Source: Taeniopygia guttata | Lineage: Eukaryota > Chordata > Aves > Passeriformes > Estrildidae | Direction of reading: 5' to 3' | DNA length: 64,000 nt | Assembly: GCF_048771995.1 (NCBI RefSeq) | Contig: NC_133024.1 | Span: 89,436,501 to 89,500,500, forward strand | Part shown: piece after piece, positions 33,388-48,300 of the stretch | Position numbering within the stretch: the stretch's first letter is position 1 | How the letters are laid out: every line of letters starts with the position of its first letter | Made by a program: the position numbers and the translations under genes | The notes under the pieces: generated by a model | Told to the model about the DNA's origin: nothing | The model's input: the letters and a program-made list of their open reading frames with translations, nothing else | Database searches by the model: none

Positions 33388-36300
33388 CTAGGAAAACAGA
33401 CAAATCAGTAGTTTATTTCAAATGAATACTCCCAAAAATGTAATCTCAAAGAAACTATCATTCAGAAACTACTATAATTCTCTGCTTTCAGACCATCAAG
33501 GAGCTGCTGTTGCTTAATGACTGAAGCTGAATGAGTTGTTCGGAAAAAATCCAGCAGACTCCTTTCTCAAAAAAGCACAATACTAGAAGCACAACTCAGA
33601 TTCAAAAGTGTGTTTTGAGAAGAAATTGCCAATTCCCTTCACAATTCTCCAAGCGGCTTTGTTTTGTTTAAGTTACACACAGCTTGGTTTGCATTAATGC
33701 ATATCACGTGGCTTCATGGTTCTTCCAGATGTGTTAAGTGACTACATATGGAGCAAGACAATATTGAGAAGAAACATCTGTTTCAATTGTGTGAAAAATC
33801 TGTAGGAAAAGCACTAGAACACACAGATGGCTTTTACTTTTAAAGCTTCAGCCTTCTTAACATGCTTGACATCAACTGTGTTCACTACAGATAAATCACT
33901 AAGTTCAATGAGGCAAGAATCTATAAAAATTATAGAATTTTTTTGCAGGGAAAATCTTCCATAGAAAATTTAAACCTATGGCAATATAATGTATTACTGT
34001 TATGAAGAACTTTTTTTACCATATATAAAGCTGTATTTTTGGAGTCAGAAGAACCTACCCTGTCTCCACAAAGACAAGTTTTGACAAGGTGAAAATACCT
34101 TGCTGTACATTAGCATTAGTGCTCTGATTTCCTAACTCCATACCTCTGTTTAATTTTCCCCCATTTGCTTTGCGATCTAAGATGCCACAAATCAATATTT
34201 TACATAAAAGAAACCGTCAACACCTTTAATGACAAAGTGTTTCCTTTTTTCATGCTGGTGAGAGTACTGTCATGATGCTTACAAAAACCAGTGGTCATCT
34301 GCAATTGCTACTACGTTTTGACTCACTTAGCCATTAAAAAAAAAAACCAAAAACCCAAACAAAAACATCCTCTACTTGGTTAGGTAATTAGGTAGTGGTA
34401 GGCAGTCTTTCTTGACATAACACTCCTCTCAAAGGACTCAATGACTTCAAGAGACACATAAGTTAGAGACTTACCAATATAGGCTTCAGAATCACCAATG
34501 TACATTTCTATGCAGTGTCCAAGCATTGTGACCGAAAATGTGTCGTCCCGCCTGAGACCAAGGGCCTATTGAAAAAAAATAGTAAAAAGTATTTAGCATC
34601 AAATAAAAACATTTACATCGTAAGTCTGCAATGGTTCAGTTTGTTGGTTTGTTGTTTCACAGTGCTATCTGAGCATAGTCTTCACTGTAAAAGCAAAACA
34701 TTGCACAACAAAAATAACACCATCATATGAACTGGCTGAAGTAGTAACCAAGGAAAGCACAAAAACAAAAGCAGAAAAGAACATATATACAGACAGGAAG
34801 TCATTCACATATGAGCTACAACATATGCTGCTGTTTACTTACTGCAAAATTTCTAGGTTGGAAGTACTCAAAATTTTTTAAGGTGCATGAGAAGCTTACA
34901 TACATAAAATGTAAACTGCAACTCAAAGTTTATCAGAGGCCATTTTTTACCTAATCAATAATATATAGAAGATTTAAGAAAAAACCAAATTAAGATTATA
35001 AAATTTGGAGGCTGGAAAAAATGCTGGTTCTCTGCTTCAAACCCAAACCAGAGTGAAACAGTAAATAACAGAATCTGTGACCAGCACTTCAGCTGAAGGC
35101 AGTTACATACCGTGTGGAAATAGTCAATGGCGCTTTCAAAATTGCCCATGAGGCTGTGTATGTAGCCAATAGCAGAGTAGGTAGAAGCATTTTGAGGGAT
35201 TAACACCAGAGCCTGGCGATGGTATTCCAGTGCTTCTTCATACTTCCTGTTAGGGTTAAGTACAGGAGATCTATTAGTAAGCTTCATGGTGAAAGGTGCT
35301 TTTACAGGACCCTGTGGGTATTTTCCTTAGCAAAGTAGAACAGAGTTGTGCCAGAACTTAAAAATTATTGCTTCAAACTCTGAACATAATAATAGAATGG
35401 ATGTTGACAATTTTCTTCCTCAGTGTACTTGTGAAATCATTGTTCTCTTTACATAGTAAAAGAGTTGCCTACAGCAAAGTCCCACTTGGAGATCTTAGAT
35501 GTTTGATACGGTAAATTGCTTTAGATGTTTAATGTTGCTCATTGTAGCACTGGCTTTCTTTCTGTAACTTTCATTTGCCTTCCCGAGGGAGAGAAGGAGC
35601 AGTATGAGACTAAATCACACATGATTCAAATGGAGAAAAGCTCTCTGGGCAGAAATCTCACAACCCTTAAGTGCTGTATACACTGGTACCTTCATCATTT
35701 TGCGACATGCTCTATCAGAAAAGGCGGTTTACACATATCCATGATATCTATCTAATACCAACCTGTCTTTGAAAATTATCTATTAATTACACTGATAATT
35801 GTATTTGTTATTTCATAAAACAAGGATTAAATGTACACTATAGCATTACTCTTGAGAAATTAAATTGTCATATTTGACATCCTAGTTCTACACTGTTAAA
35901 AATAAAGATAGATATCATCTGTTTACAAGAAATTTTAACATCTAAAGTGATAAAGAAATTATGCAATGAGCAACACACAAAGTTGTTAAAGGCCATCAAG
36001 TAACAATTGAGGCAGAAAAATTATGCAACTGTTTGCTTGCTGCACAAACCTTTCACATGATTTCATTTTCACTCATAGTATTTATTCATCCAATTGACTA
36101 CCACTGTTTTTGAATATGTTGCTTTCAAATTTCAACCACATACTAGTGAGTAAACATATATCCAATAAGCTTTTCATAATAGCCATATTATGTATTACAG
36201 ACACTACTAAATTAGTTACTACAGAGTTTTTTAAGATGTCAAAGCATATGTACAGCTGCCTAAATTTTCAACTGGATTTTCTTGGAAGATGGTTTACAAG

Positions 36301-39300
36301 GATGCAAAAATATTTTAGCTGTGATTTCTGAACCTGAGAAAACATTAGAAGTTGTACAAAGCATGATGTAAGCAGTTAGAAACTTACTATAGAAATTTTA
36401 AAAAGACAAAAGTAATTATAAACAAAACAACTATTTGAAAAACTCTGCAATTATACTCATGGACAGATTTCAGAAGCAGTGCCTTTTGTTTTATCTTGGC
36501 ACAAGGAGTAACTGTTATATGTCCTTATTTCATAATGAAAATAAAGACTAATTGGCAATTAAAGCACAAAGCAATTATTGCCAAAGCAGAAGTACAGCTT
36601 TCATCTACCATAATCACATTCTCATTAGCAGCTTTGAAACAATAATTACAGTGTACACCAATTGAGCAATTAAAACCCCTAAAAATATTTTTTAAAAATT
36701 GCATTGATTGAACAAAAGAAAGGACTGGGTAAAGTCACATTAAGGTAATTAACAAGAAAATGTCTCTATGTTAAAAGTGTTAATGCTTGTATATGTATGC
36801 TTTGCACTTTTTCTAGTCATTGAATAGAAACATGAAATGAAATATTAAATAGTTTTGTTCTAAAACCCAAAGTAAGACTCCCTTGCTGTGTTATAATGCC
36901 GCTGAATATTTCACTTCAGTAAAAAACCAAAAAGTGCTAATCCAATCAATTAGCAAAACCCCACCTTTATGTTAATTAAATCAGTGGACATATTTCAGTA
37001 TGTGAGGACTGGGACAGTAGAGAGTTAAAATTCACAAACATACAAGCATCTAAAAGCCTACAACTAATTCCCCAATAAGAATCAATAGTTAAAGAAAGGC
37101 TTTTACATAATGTACTTTAACTTTTTTGTAATATATGGGATATTAGGGGTGATTAATGTAGTTATGTTCACAAGCTGATTTAGAGAATCTTGTTCTTAAG
37201 AGAGAGAGAAAATACATATGTGCAGCATTATAGAGAAATGGAGCTCCAGTACTCTCTGCTTACTTGAGTTTTCTGCAGACATGTCCTAAGTTGTTCAATA
37301 AAGGCTCCCACTTATCAACTGTTACCTGCAAAATAATGCAAAAATTCAAATAACTGCAGCTTCTTAGACTGTAACTAAATTTTGCCTACTTAAAAAAACC
37401 CAAAACGTACAAATGAATAGGGAATTTTGTTTATTAACAAGAAAAATACCACAAGCATTTTAAACTGTTAAGAAAACACACAAGCTGAAAACATTTATTC
37501 AACAACTAATTTTTCCAATTTTTTAGATTCCCCAAAGCTAATAATATCTCTTTAAAGGGTCAGTGTTCTTAAAACTTGATGCAAGTCAAACAAAACTTGT
37601 TTTCTACTTAACCAAAAAAGTTAAGTCTCAGCCTAGGAGCACTAAAGGCACAGTTTTAAAATAAAATTTATACTATATGACCTTTATCTTAAAATAAGCA
37701 CAACATGTTTTGTCACAAGCTGTTACAGAATTTGCTGGAGTTTTACAAATTTATGATCTTACATGTTATTAGAATAAATACCTCATTTCCAATAGCTTTG
37801 ATTTTTTCCAGTGCATCAAGGAACCACTTTTCTGCAGTTTTCCAGCTAAGGATTGAAGGGGTGGGGGGGAAGAAAAGTAAATTAGTGAAGAGTTTTCATT
37901 AGCAGTATGAGAAAACTGTATTCAAGACAGATTTCTATACATTATTTCATCATATGAGTGAAATTAGATATAAAACCCAGTAATTTACATTTGGCTATAT
38001 TTTGCATTGTGGTCCTAAGAGCTAACAAGACAAAACAAAACAAAAAAAAATCAGAATCAAACTAAAAATATTGACAAAACACTTCTTAAATAGGCTAGGG
38101 TTTTTTTCCCCAGAATATATTTGGAATTCCCTGAGCAGAAAAAATGTTTTGCTGTACAAAATTTTATAGTATGTGTGCAGATAGATGCCTTTTCAGGCAT
38201 TCAGCTACACAATGACAGGCACATAGAAGATAGCATCAATCTCTGGATGTTCCTTGAGCATTAAATTCTTGTTCAATCTTACACAAGGAAGAACAATGTA
38301 GAAAGCAAGGGTTTAAGGTGAACACCATCTAAACTATGACCAAAAGACACTACAGTTCAATATAAATACTTTAGATACTTTATATATATATTGGCACATT
38401 ACAATTCAGAATAATACATGTTTAAGATAGTATTTGATCATATTGTGCAAGCTTACTCTCCATTTTGAAATGCTACCACTCCAACTTCATGCATAACAAA
38501 AGGATCTTCAGGAGCAATGCTTAAAGCTTGGCTGAAAAACCGTTCAGCCAACTTGGAGTTGTTGGTCAAACCATATTCCAGTCCAATATAGAGCATAGGC
38601 AAATGACACCTAAAAACCATAAAACAAAATGCATGTTTGTTTCTGTGTGGTTGTCAAGAATGGAGTCACAAACTATAAAAGATGTGCCAACCGTTTACAT
38701 ATGTTTATGCACATCCAAGTAAAAGCTGATTTAAATGGACTACTAACCTAATGGGAAGTTTAAAAGAGTTTACATCTCAATTTAACAAGAGACTGAATTC
38801 CAATAGCTAATTGTAACCTGCTCTGCAATCACAGTATTTTCTCAGCACTTAAGTTTAGTTCTGATGGTTTTTTCTCCTAACTTCATTCATACATTTAATT
38901 TACGAATAGAATATGTGGGAAGTAATGGATAAAAGAAATACATTTGCCAGTAACCACAATCAAATACAATAGTTTGTATGCTATATGACACAATTAGTTC
39001 ATGACTCATTTTACAACCCCCTTCCACACCATGGAAGAGCTGTTCAAGCTATTACTATACAGCAGTTGATGAGCTGGTATGACAATCATGATTCACAAGT
39101 TTCAGAAGATGTTCAGGTGGAACTTTGATTACCAATATATAAAACTTGACTTTAGAACTTATAAAGTCAGAACAATTGCAAATAATGCAGTTAAATGTAG
39201 ATGGTTAAATTACTGGGGGTATTTTCCTTCCTTGTTCTCTACCAGATAATTGTTGCAAATGCATTGCTACTGTTTAAAGGCATTGACAGTAGCAAATGCA

Positions 39301-42300
39301 TTGCTACTGTCAATATTCTACACTACTTATGGATTCATTTGAATCTTCCCAAATATGACGTTTATACAGACCCTTTCATGAGCTGTGCAGCTGTGAAGTA
39401 CGCGGCCATTGCTTGGTCATGCTCACTCTCCACTGCGAATGAATGCCCATATGCTATCCATGCAGGGCCATAGGTTCGCTCCAGTGTGGTAGCTTTGCTA
39501 AAACAAGAGCAAACACATCTGAAATTAAATTTCATCTGCTTCAGATGACTACTCAGACAGCAATGCTATGCCATATGGTTAGGTATCTATTAAGATAATT
39601 GTAATGACCAGTGGTAAACAAAGTTCATTTTAAAAGTTCAAACTATTTCACACTTAGAAGCATCACACATTCTTGTGAACTGATTTTATGATTGATTTTA
39701 TTATTGTTCGCAGACAGGAGGAATTATCTGATATTACTGAACATAAACAATTATAAAGTAAGTGAATTAAATAAAATACAGGAAACATTAGTAGTGACTC
39801 AAAACTCACTGCAAAATCCTAGCTATACATTTTGAAATAAATACATTCTATCAAGTCCAAGTTTAAGAAGCTGGATAAGAATGTATAAAATGAACACCTA
39901 AGTTGAAATTTTGCCATCTAATTGCACTGGCTTTGAAGATGATGAGCATTTGTCACATCACAGAAGTATACAAAATGTCACTCAAGTCTTGAGCTGGAAA
40001 CTGCAACCTGAGCATCAAGACATCAACCTGGAGACTTTACAGAAAGGTGGACTTGACAGGAACATTAGAAAGCTGTGTAGATTATTTTCTGAATTTGAAG
40101 GCAAGGGCATTCATAACTAAATAGCTCATAACAAGTGTGCCCAGCCTTTTCTTAAAAGCTTCTAACATGGAGATAATACATGTTCCATAAGAATTTGATC
40201 ATATTGCTTAACTATCCTTAAAAACTTAATTTTTTTACAAACATATAATCTAAATTTTGTCTGTCACAGTTAAACTCATTATTTCTCATCACAGATCCTA
40301 GAGAATGGCTTGTTCAGTGTCTTCTGAGACAAAACTTTACATATTCAAATATTTGTATCTTGCCATCCCTGACAGCAATGAAAGATATGTGGATATTTGA
40401 CCGTGTCTTCAAGTTTCTTTTCTGGAAACCGCTGTTAGTTGTCCCTAGCCTTGTTAGCTTTACACTATCATTCTCCTCCAAGGTGTTTAAGCATCTTGTT
40501 ACTATCTCACTTTTAGCAGGCCTCTTTTCCCTTTTGGCACAACTATTCTGAATCTTGATGTTGTGTTTTCTCGGTTTGTTTGTTTTTGTCTTCAACACAT
40601 CTACAGATACTTTCCTGCTGTCTAGAGATGTTTGTACATTTAAAGATGTTTTTTATTTCAGCAACAAAATCAGCCAGGCATTTGAAAAGTCTAAATGACT
40701 AACCCATCTTTACATATATTGTCTGTAAAAGTCTAAGGAAAAAATAGTCTTACAGATTGATTTATGCCTTCTCAGTTAGAGCTTACAGCACCAGAACAAA
40801 TGCCCTACTTCGCAGCAAGGTCCTGCTCCCCAGTGCTGATATTCACTACACATACAGAAGACCTACAGGAAATAGCACTGACCAAACCTAAAAAGTCCAG
40901 AAAGAACTGGACAGCCAAATGTCAGAATTTTCCATATAATTCTTCCCTTCCAGATATGAAACCTGAACCTGACAGAATGCCTGAGTGTCCCTCAATTGAG
41001 AACTGAGGCCTGATCACCTACAGCTGTAGTTAGCTTAGCAGCATGAGTGACTGCAGGGACAGGAAGGTGACTGCCTAGAAAGACACCACATAAGTCTTCC
41101 TCCTTTTTGAAGTATCTCTGTGGATGAGGTCTAAACTGCTATACCAAAAAAAGGGTGGCAATGAAAGTATTTAAATAGTAACCAGCTCTTCGAGGCTTCT
41201 CTTTATGAGTTTACAATCAATCATGAACAATTAAATGCTTACTTAGCAAGTGAACAACAGATTCACTGAGCAAAACAGAAAAAAAAATTACCTGAGATAT
41301 CTTCTAGCATGTTCATTTTTGTGGCCAACCATGAGATAATAGCATCCTACTGCAAACCATGATACCTACATATTAAAATCAAAATAGAATATTATTAGAT
41401 ACATCACACTCATTGTAGTGAAGCATCAAAAGACAGGAAGACATAATAATTAGAGAAGCTAGGAACATTTTCACTGAAATGACAGTCAGCTCTTCAAATT
41501 ATTTGGTATTACAGAAAAGCTGGAACTGCTGGCATGTACCTTTCTAACAGGGCTTACTCAGCCTCATGAAGAGAGCTAAGTAGAAAGCTTACTGCTGTGC
41601 TCAGTTATTTAATGGCAGGGAATACAAGACAGAGCCAGATTCTTTTCAGGGGTGCAGTGATAGAACGGGAAGCAATGGGTACAAGTTGTAACACAGGAAT
41701 ATAAGATCAAGTCAAAGAAAAACAATTTTTACTGTGAAGCTGGATCAAACACTAAAAAAGGTTGCTCAGAGACATGTAGACATTTATTAGTGTAGCACTT
41801 GTTTTAAATTATTAATCAAAGTAAATAACTTGTACTGAATACCTTTTACTTAATCTTATAAAAAGAACCTTGGCATAAGGAAATTACAATGCAGAGAAAA
41901 TAACCATTTCTACAAGCTTCATCCAGAAACAGATTTTGAATTCTGTAGCTCAAACTAATACATTAAAACTGTAATGTGTTTTCACCTAAAAAAGAAACTA
42001 CCTGACAACAAAAACTGAGAAAAACTTACAGGATTATTTGGGTACAAGTCCACCAGTTTGTGAGAAAGATAGAAAAGTTCTACATAGTGGGAAGAAACAA
42101 GAGAAGAAAATTAAAACATGCCAGAACATTTAGATGTTTCAAGTTTTTTAGTTTTCTATACAAAATATACAGAACATCTAACATTAATCCACAAGTGAAC
42201 AACATGTTTTCTTTTAGAGGTAATGCTTCAAACTGCCTTAAAATAGATTCAATTCTGCAATTAGATAAAGAAAATCCAAACAAAATAACCTATAAGTCTT

Positions 42301-45300
42301 CATAAGACACAAATAAGCAGCTATACTTCCCACCCTTTAAGAATTCTGCAACAACTTAGGTCATTACCATACATTAAAATAAATGCCAGTAGTATTACAC
42401 TTGAATGTACCTTGTCAAGGTTAAACACTATTCAACTTCCTACATCTAAAAGGTATAACATACTGGCTAGATCCATTTCAAAGCAGAGTCCTGTGCATTA
42501 ATATGCTGAAAATAGGACAAAAGCAAATAAATTATTATATTGTTTGAAATAATTTCAAGTGATTACTTTTTTACTAAACATAGTAATTCTAGTTACTGGA
42601 ATAACTTACTACAGATTTTCTAATCATAGCAGCAGTAATCAGCTACCAGATAAAAATTCTATTGCCTATGCAATTTCAAAGAAAATAGCACTATGGCATG
42701 TAACGTTTCTATATTTCCACAGCACAGTGCTCTTAAACTAATGAGATTGTCCTGGAGCACTTAGTATCTTAGATCAGAAAAAAAAAAAATAAATTACAAC
42801 TGGCTTACAGAATATTAACTTCTGTACATAATGATTCTCAAGGTAGATTTAGAAGAAAAATGAGAGTACTGGCCCCATTTTCAGATGTACTTAACTGCAA
42901 AATAACTGCAAAATAACATTCACTAATCTTCAGGAAGTACCAGTACACCTACTGACCTATTTGTGTACGTATAATGCACCATCCCGAGAGACTGCACAGC
43001 ATGCGAGCTCCTTATTCTATTTTCCAATTGATTTTAAAGATATTCAAGCTACTCACTTGTTTTATATGCATTCTGGAATGAGAAAAAGCCACCCCAGATG
43101 CATGTAAGCTATTACTGTAATTCCAATCAAAGTTTTGCATGATTATTAATTTGTTTGAACTAAAGAGAGACCTTCACAACAGCAAAGTCAAGGAGAGTCT
43201 GGAACCTTTTCTATCACAGAATAATCATGTCCACCTAAGCATACACAATTGCTGAAGATTACTTTCTAGTTTAATTTATTTATTTTACTGTTGAGCAGAA
43301 GTCCAGCCAGATACTGTACTAATATCCCCTGGAAACAGAAATCACAATGACAGAGATGAGGCAGTGTAGCTCACAGGCTTCCTGGCTACACAGCCCAGTG
43401 GTTAAAAGATAGCTACACTCATGACCATGAACTCTTTGCACATCTACTTCCCCCTAACCTGCAATCCTGCTGTCAGCTCTGATATTCCCTTCTTTACCAG
43501 TTACTACTGTTTTCTTGAAATGACAGGTTTCAAAAGGAGGAAAAATAGATATAATTTTTCCTATGGTATATAAGGGGGTTTCTAGGGATCTTTAATTCTT
43601 TGTTAAAATTGGGGCTTTACAGACTTCTGTTGAGTTGTATTAGATGCTGTGTTCCTTACCATTTGCTTTGTTAAGCTCCACAAGTGTCCCTATATGTACA
43701 GGTAAACAATTTGCATGGAAGGGATCCTTTTCCATCACTCTAAAAAAAAATTAAAAAAACATAATACACATTTCAAAGACTTTAATGTGTTAAAAGCAAA
43801 CTGCTTGTACAGCATGAAATGTTCCAATTAGTTACTACTTTAGGCATTAGAAAACTATTTGTGATTAAAGGACAACTATTAACAGCATAATAAAGGCTTT
43901 CTTCAGACCAGAAATACAACAGTTTAGCTTAACAAAAGAGGGTAACAGAAAATTATTTTTGAAAATTTTATTCTGATTTTCTAATTGAAGCTGAATATTC
44001 AATTAGAAAATCAGAATAAATGCTCTTTTGTTTTGCAGGTCACTTCAAATTTAACCAGCAGACAGCAAGCAACAACATTTCTGTTAATCTTTTCCATACA
44101 TTCGACAGCAACTTTCAAGTAATAGTCCTCAACTTCCTGAGGTTAACACCAGGCAGCATGCCTGTCACATTTAGCTCAGTTGTAAAATTTTGTTTCCTGT
44201 GGCATTCAGAAACACATCCATGAGTGCAGACCTACCGCAGCTGAGAAGCAAACCATGGCAGCGTTCTGACCCCAGCAGCAGCACACACCCGTAACAACTG
44301 ATACACACTACTCGGCCATCAAAATTAGAACTAAACTGCTGGCTTTTAAAGTAATATCTTTTGATCACTGTCAGTAACATTGTAACTGCTATTGGCCAGA
44401 GAAATCAAACTTCCTAACTAGCCAACTCATTCACACCAGTTAATTCTGAAGACCAAACAAGAAGTAGGTAGAGAGCACACAAAATTGAAGGTACCAGAAT
44501 AAGGAAGAGGATGGATGAGAAGTTCAGCACAGTGGTGATTAAGCAGATATTTACCTTGGATACTTCTGATATATATTATAAAAATACCATCTTGCCAGAC
44601 ACAAACTACACATTTTAAATACCTGAGACATAGATAACACATGACATGTATATTGCAATACATATCAAATTGTTATTTATGTTTACCCACTGAGCAACAA
44701 TATTTTTGTTAGTCCAGGCAAAATTATTACACTCCACCATATGAGAAAAAAGCCCGAAAGTTGCTCTGGACACTTACACTGAAGTAAGCTTGTAACACAT
44801 TTTGAAGTCACAGTTGTAATAATGCCTTTCTGCTAAGGATACTACTACATCCAGGTTTTCCTGAAGACCATCTACTGATTCAGGAATCAGTGTTTCACTG
44901 GGTTTATTATACTGAAATATAAAAGAAACAACATTTGAAAGAAAAACTAAACTAAAATAATGGTATAAGATGGTATAAGTATTAATATTTTTAGTCCTAA
45001 AGAATATATAAGAAGTCTTAAGTTCTTAAAATTTTTATTTTTAAACTGAAAGTCCATAAAACCTGTATTTGGTAAAATGTTTCTTTAAAATGTACTTAAA
45101 AGCTCATTTAGAACACAAAAGATGCTTGCCATAGTCAATATGTTTAGTGTAGGCTGTAGAAATTAAAACTGAGCAATATATATTTTTAGTGCTCCTTATC
45201 ACCTTATCTTTGGATAAGAATAGTCTGGAATGATGTTCTTATAGCCTAATATATTCAGGTAACGGATGTTTTGTCTACGTTATTAACATTTCTTTTCCCC

Positions 45301-48300
45301 ATCTAGAAGTTTCTCAATAAATAAGTTTTCAAAAACATAAATCAGAATCTCAAGTTGTTATTACACCAGAAAACTGCTACGCTATTGCATAAAGTTGGAT
45401 GTACTGCATCAAAAATTTAAAAAATTAAAAAGTTTATATTTCCATGTTCAGAATAAATGGGACCCACGAAAATTTACACCTGAAGTCAATGAATTCTCCA
45501 GATTTTTGGGACTTACCTTTTTCAATTTATTCTCAAATAAAAAGTGAAGCAATTCCTGTTCTTCTTCCGTACATTGTCTATTAAGAGGTAGAGATTCAAG
45601 GAGTTCTTTTTCTATATGATTTTAAAAAACATTGAAATAGTCATATTACAGAAGAAACAGCATGATCCAACATTTCAAGAACTTAGAGATAAAAAGGATT
45701 TTATGATAGTCATCCCAGCTGCAAAGACTATAACAGCACAGATACACTGAAACTAATAATACTACTAATTTTGGAAATTAAGGATTGATTAGTCATTCCT
45801 TCTACACTTTCAAAATGTAATAAAGATGAAATAACACACCATTATTTTTATTTACTCCATATGTCAAATGTTATCACTTAGAATGCTTTATTAACTAATG
45901 CCTAAGCAAACCCCAGGAGGGTTTCATTGGTTCAAAGTCTGTAAAATTGAGAACACAGGACAAAACTTTGTTTGGGCTGGGCAGAACAGAACAGCTTCAG
46001 GAGCTAACAAGCAGGACAGCTGGGTTACTGTGTTTCTTTCACCTCTTAAAAGTTCAAGTGCAAGTTTGCTCAAATCATAATTTTCATTCGCTTGATACGT
46101 TTTCTATTCTTAACATTTTGGAATCTGTTACTTGCTGTATTGGCTTAATTTTTATCTAGGAAAACACATCTTTGAGAAAGCAGGTAAATTTTACATGTGT
46201 TTGAGAAATACTTCTCTCCAGACCTTCTTGTGCTGTCAGCATATGGTGTGACGTTAACAGATCAAATGCTTCAAAGCAGTAAACATCAAGCTTCAAGGCC
46301 TCTTTGTAGCTGTAAGTTGCCAGGGTTCTATTGTCCAAAGCATCATAGATCTTCCCTCGTAAAAGGCATATAGAGCTCTTGATCTGGTGAAAAAGCAGGA
46401 CTGGAGGTCAAAGACTGAACTATTGTTTGCAATTTAGTTTTCAGCACAAATCAAATGTGCTCCCTGGAAAGCAGAAAGTATTTCATGTATGATAGAACCT
46501 GGTTTTCTAGTGCTGTCTTTAAATAAAGAATTGTTTTTACTATCTCAAAGAAAAATCCAAAGAATTCTCTGTCAGGTTACCTACTGCCAAACAAATACCT
46601 GCTCAGAATAAAGGAGGACAGAGTTTATCTCTGTCATCCAGCTCTCTGATACTGAGTTGTAACCTAATCATACTAAATTGCCTTCATATCCAACATACAG
46701 AAATTGTCCCTTCCAAAGGCAATACACTCCTTTGCTGACCATTTAACCCCATATTTCACGCAAGACAAGCATGACCACAGTAGAGATGAAAAAGGCCAAA
46801 TCAATGGACTCAATTGTTCTGAACAGAAAAATATATCCTTGTTTTCAATCGAAAACATAGATATTCCACAAAAGAAAACAGTGAAAACCCAAAATTACCA
46901 GTTGTGACACAATGTTTATTAATTAACATGTTCTTTCCAAATTCCCTTGACTGGTATTCAGTTCAATTGGAAAGCCACAAAAGTGTCAGCAAAAGAGAAA
47001 GTGAACACATCATCCAAGTCTATCATCAGACTAAACAGTCCTTTAATCCCATTATACCAGCATTCAAAATCAGTTCACATCAGCAATGTAACCCACTTTG
47101 CTACTTCAGTCTTACAGGGAAAATGCCGTCTGTCAATCACCTACACTGTAATTTCAGCAAATAAATTTTAATTTGTACCTCTGAAATGAACGATTCTTCA
47201 CAGACTCTTCAGCCTACACATCATACCAATCTCTTTAAACTGTATGTCTACACAGAATTTTTTCACTAAGCTTCAAAAATTTCACATTGACCTCACATAA
47301 TTTTCACAAATGTGATCAAAGAATATACCACTGAGAACAACACTTGAGTGATTATGAAGTATTTAATAAAAATAACTGGAGGAGAAAAAAAAAAACCTGC
47401 AACCCAACTGAAAGCAATGTTAGGATACATTACCAAGAAAGAGCTAAAAGACTGTAAAAACCAATACTAGATCATGAAGTTCCTGCAAAGCATCTGCAAA
47501 TAATTTATAACAAGTTGTTGAAAAGCACTGGTTATTTTTGCATACTAAGTTATTTTCATACAGGCAAGCTAACACACAATGTGTGACTGAAAGAAGAACG
47601 ATTCAGCATTTCTGAAAATTACATTATCTGAAAAAGAAAGTTTTAATGTACTGTCAGATTCACAGAGCTGTGAAATCACTTTCTGACTTCACAGGTTTTT
47701 CTACAAAAATATTTTTTTAAATAATGCCACTTACTGAAGACTGTGACATCTCCCAGTCTGTAGTAGAATCTTTCAATCCACTTTCATCCTTCAAGTACTT
47801 TTCAAAAAGTCGTTTGTTGATTGGCTCCTCCATATCAAGAATATCCAAGGCCTGTTGATGCTCTTTTGCAGCATACTAACCAAACATGTGCATGCAAAAA
47901 ACAAGGTTTTCAAAAATTTGTTCGTAAAGCACCAATAAGCACAGCATCATGTTTCAAAGGCATAGATTATAAGAGGTTTTTCATGGATGCATTTTCTTAT
48001 TTGGCCATTTGTCATTTTATAATTGCAGTTAGCTCTTTTACTGCTTATCTATAATATGCAAAAATGACAGAATTATAAAAATATGCAAAATATATAAAAT
48101 AAAGCATGTACAGAAAAATGTATTATTCAGAATTTTGCAATCAGAGAAACAGGTATAGCTCTAAAAATAGTTAACACAGGTTTTAATACCATAATCTTAT
48201 TCTACAAGCAGCACATTATTCTATTTCAAATTTCTGTATTTAATCTACCAATTGATTCAGTTGTGTCTCTGAAAGCACTGTATTTTACCTTTTATGTCTG

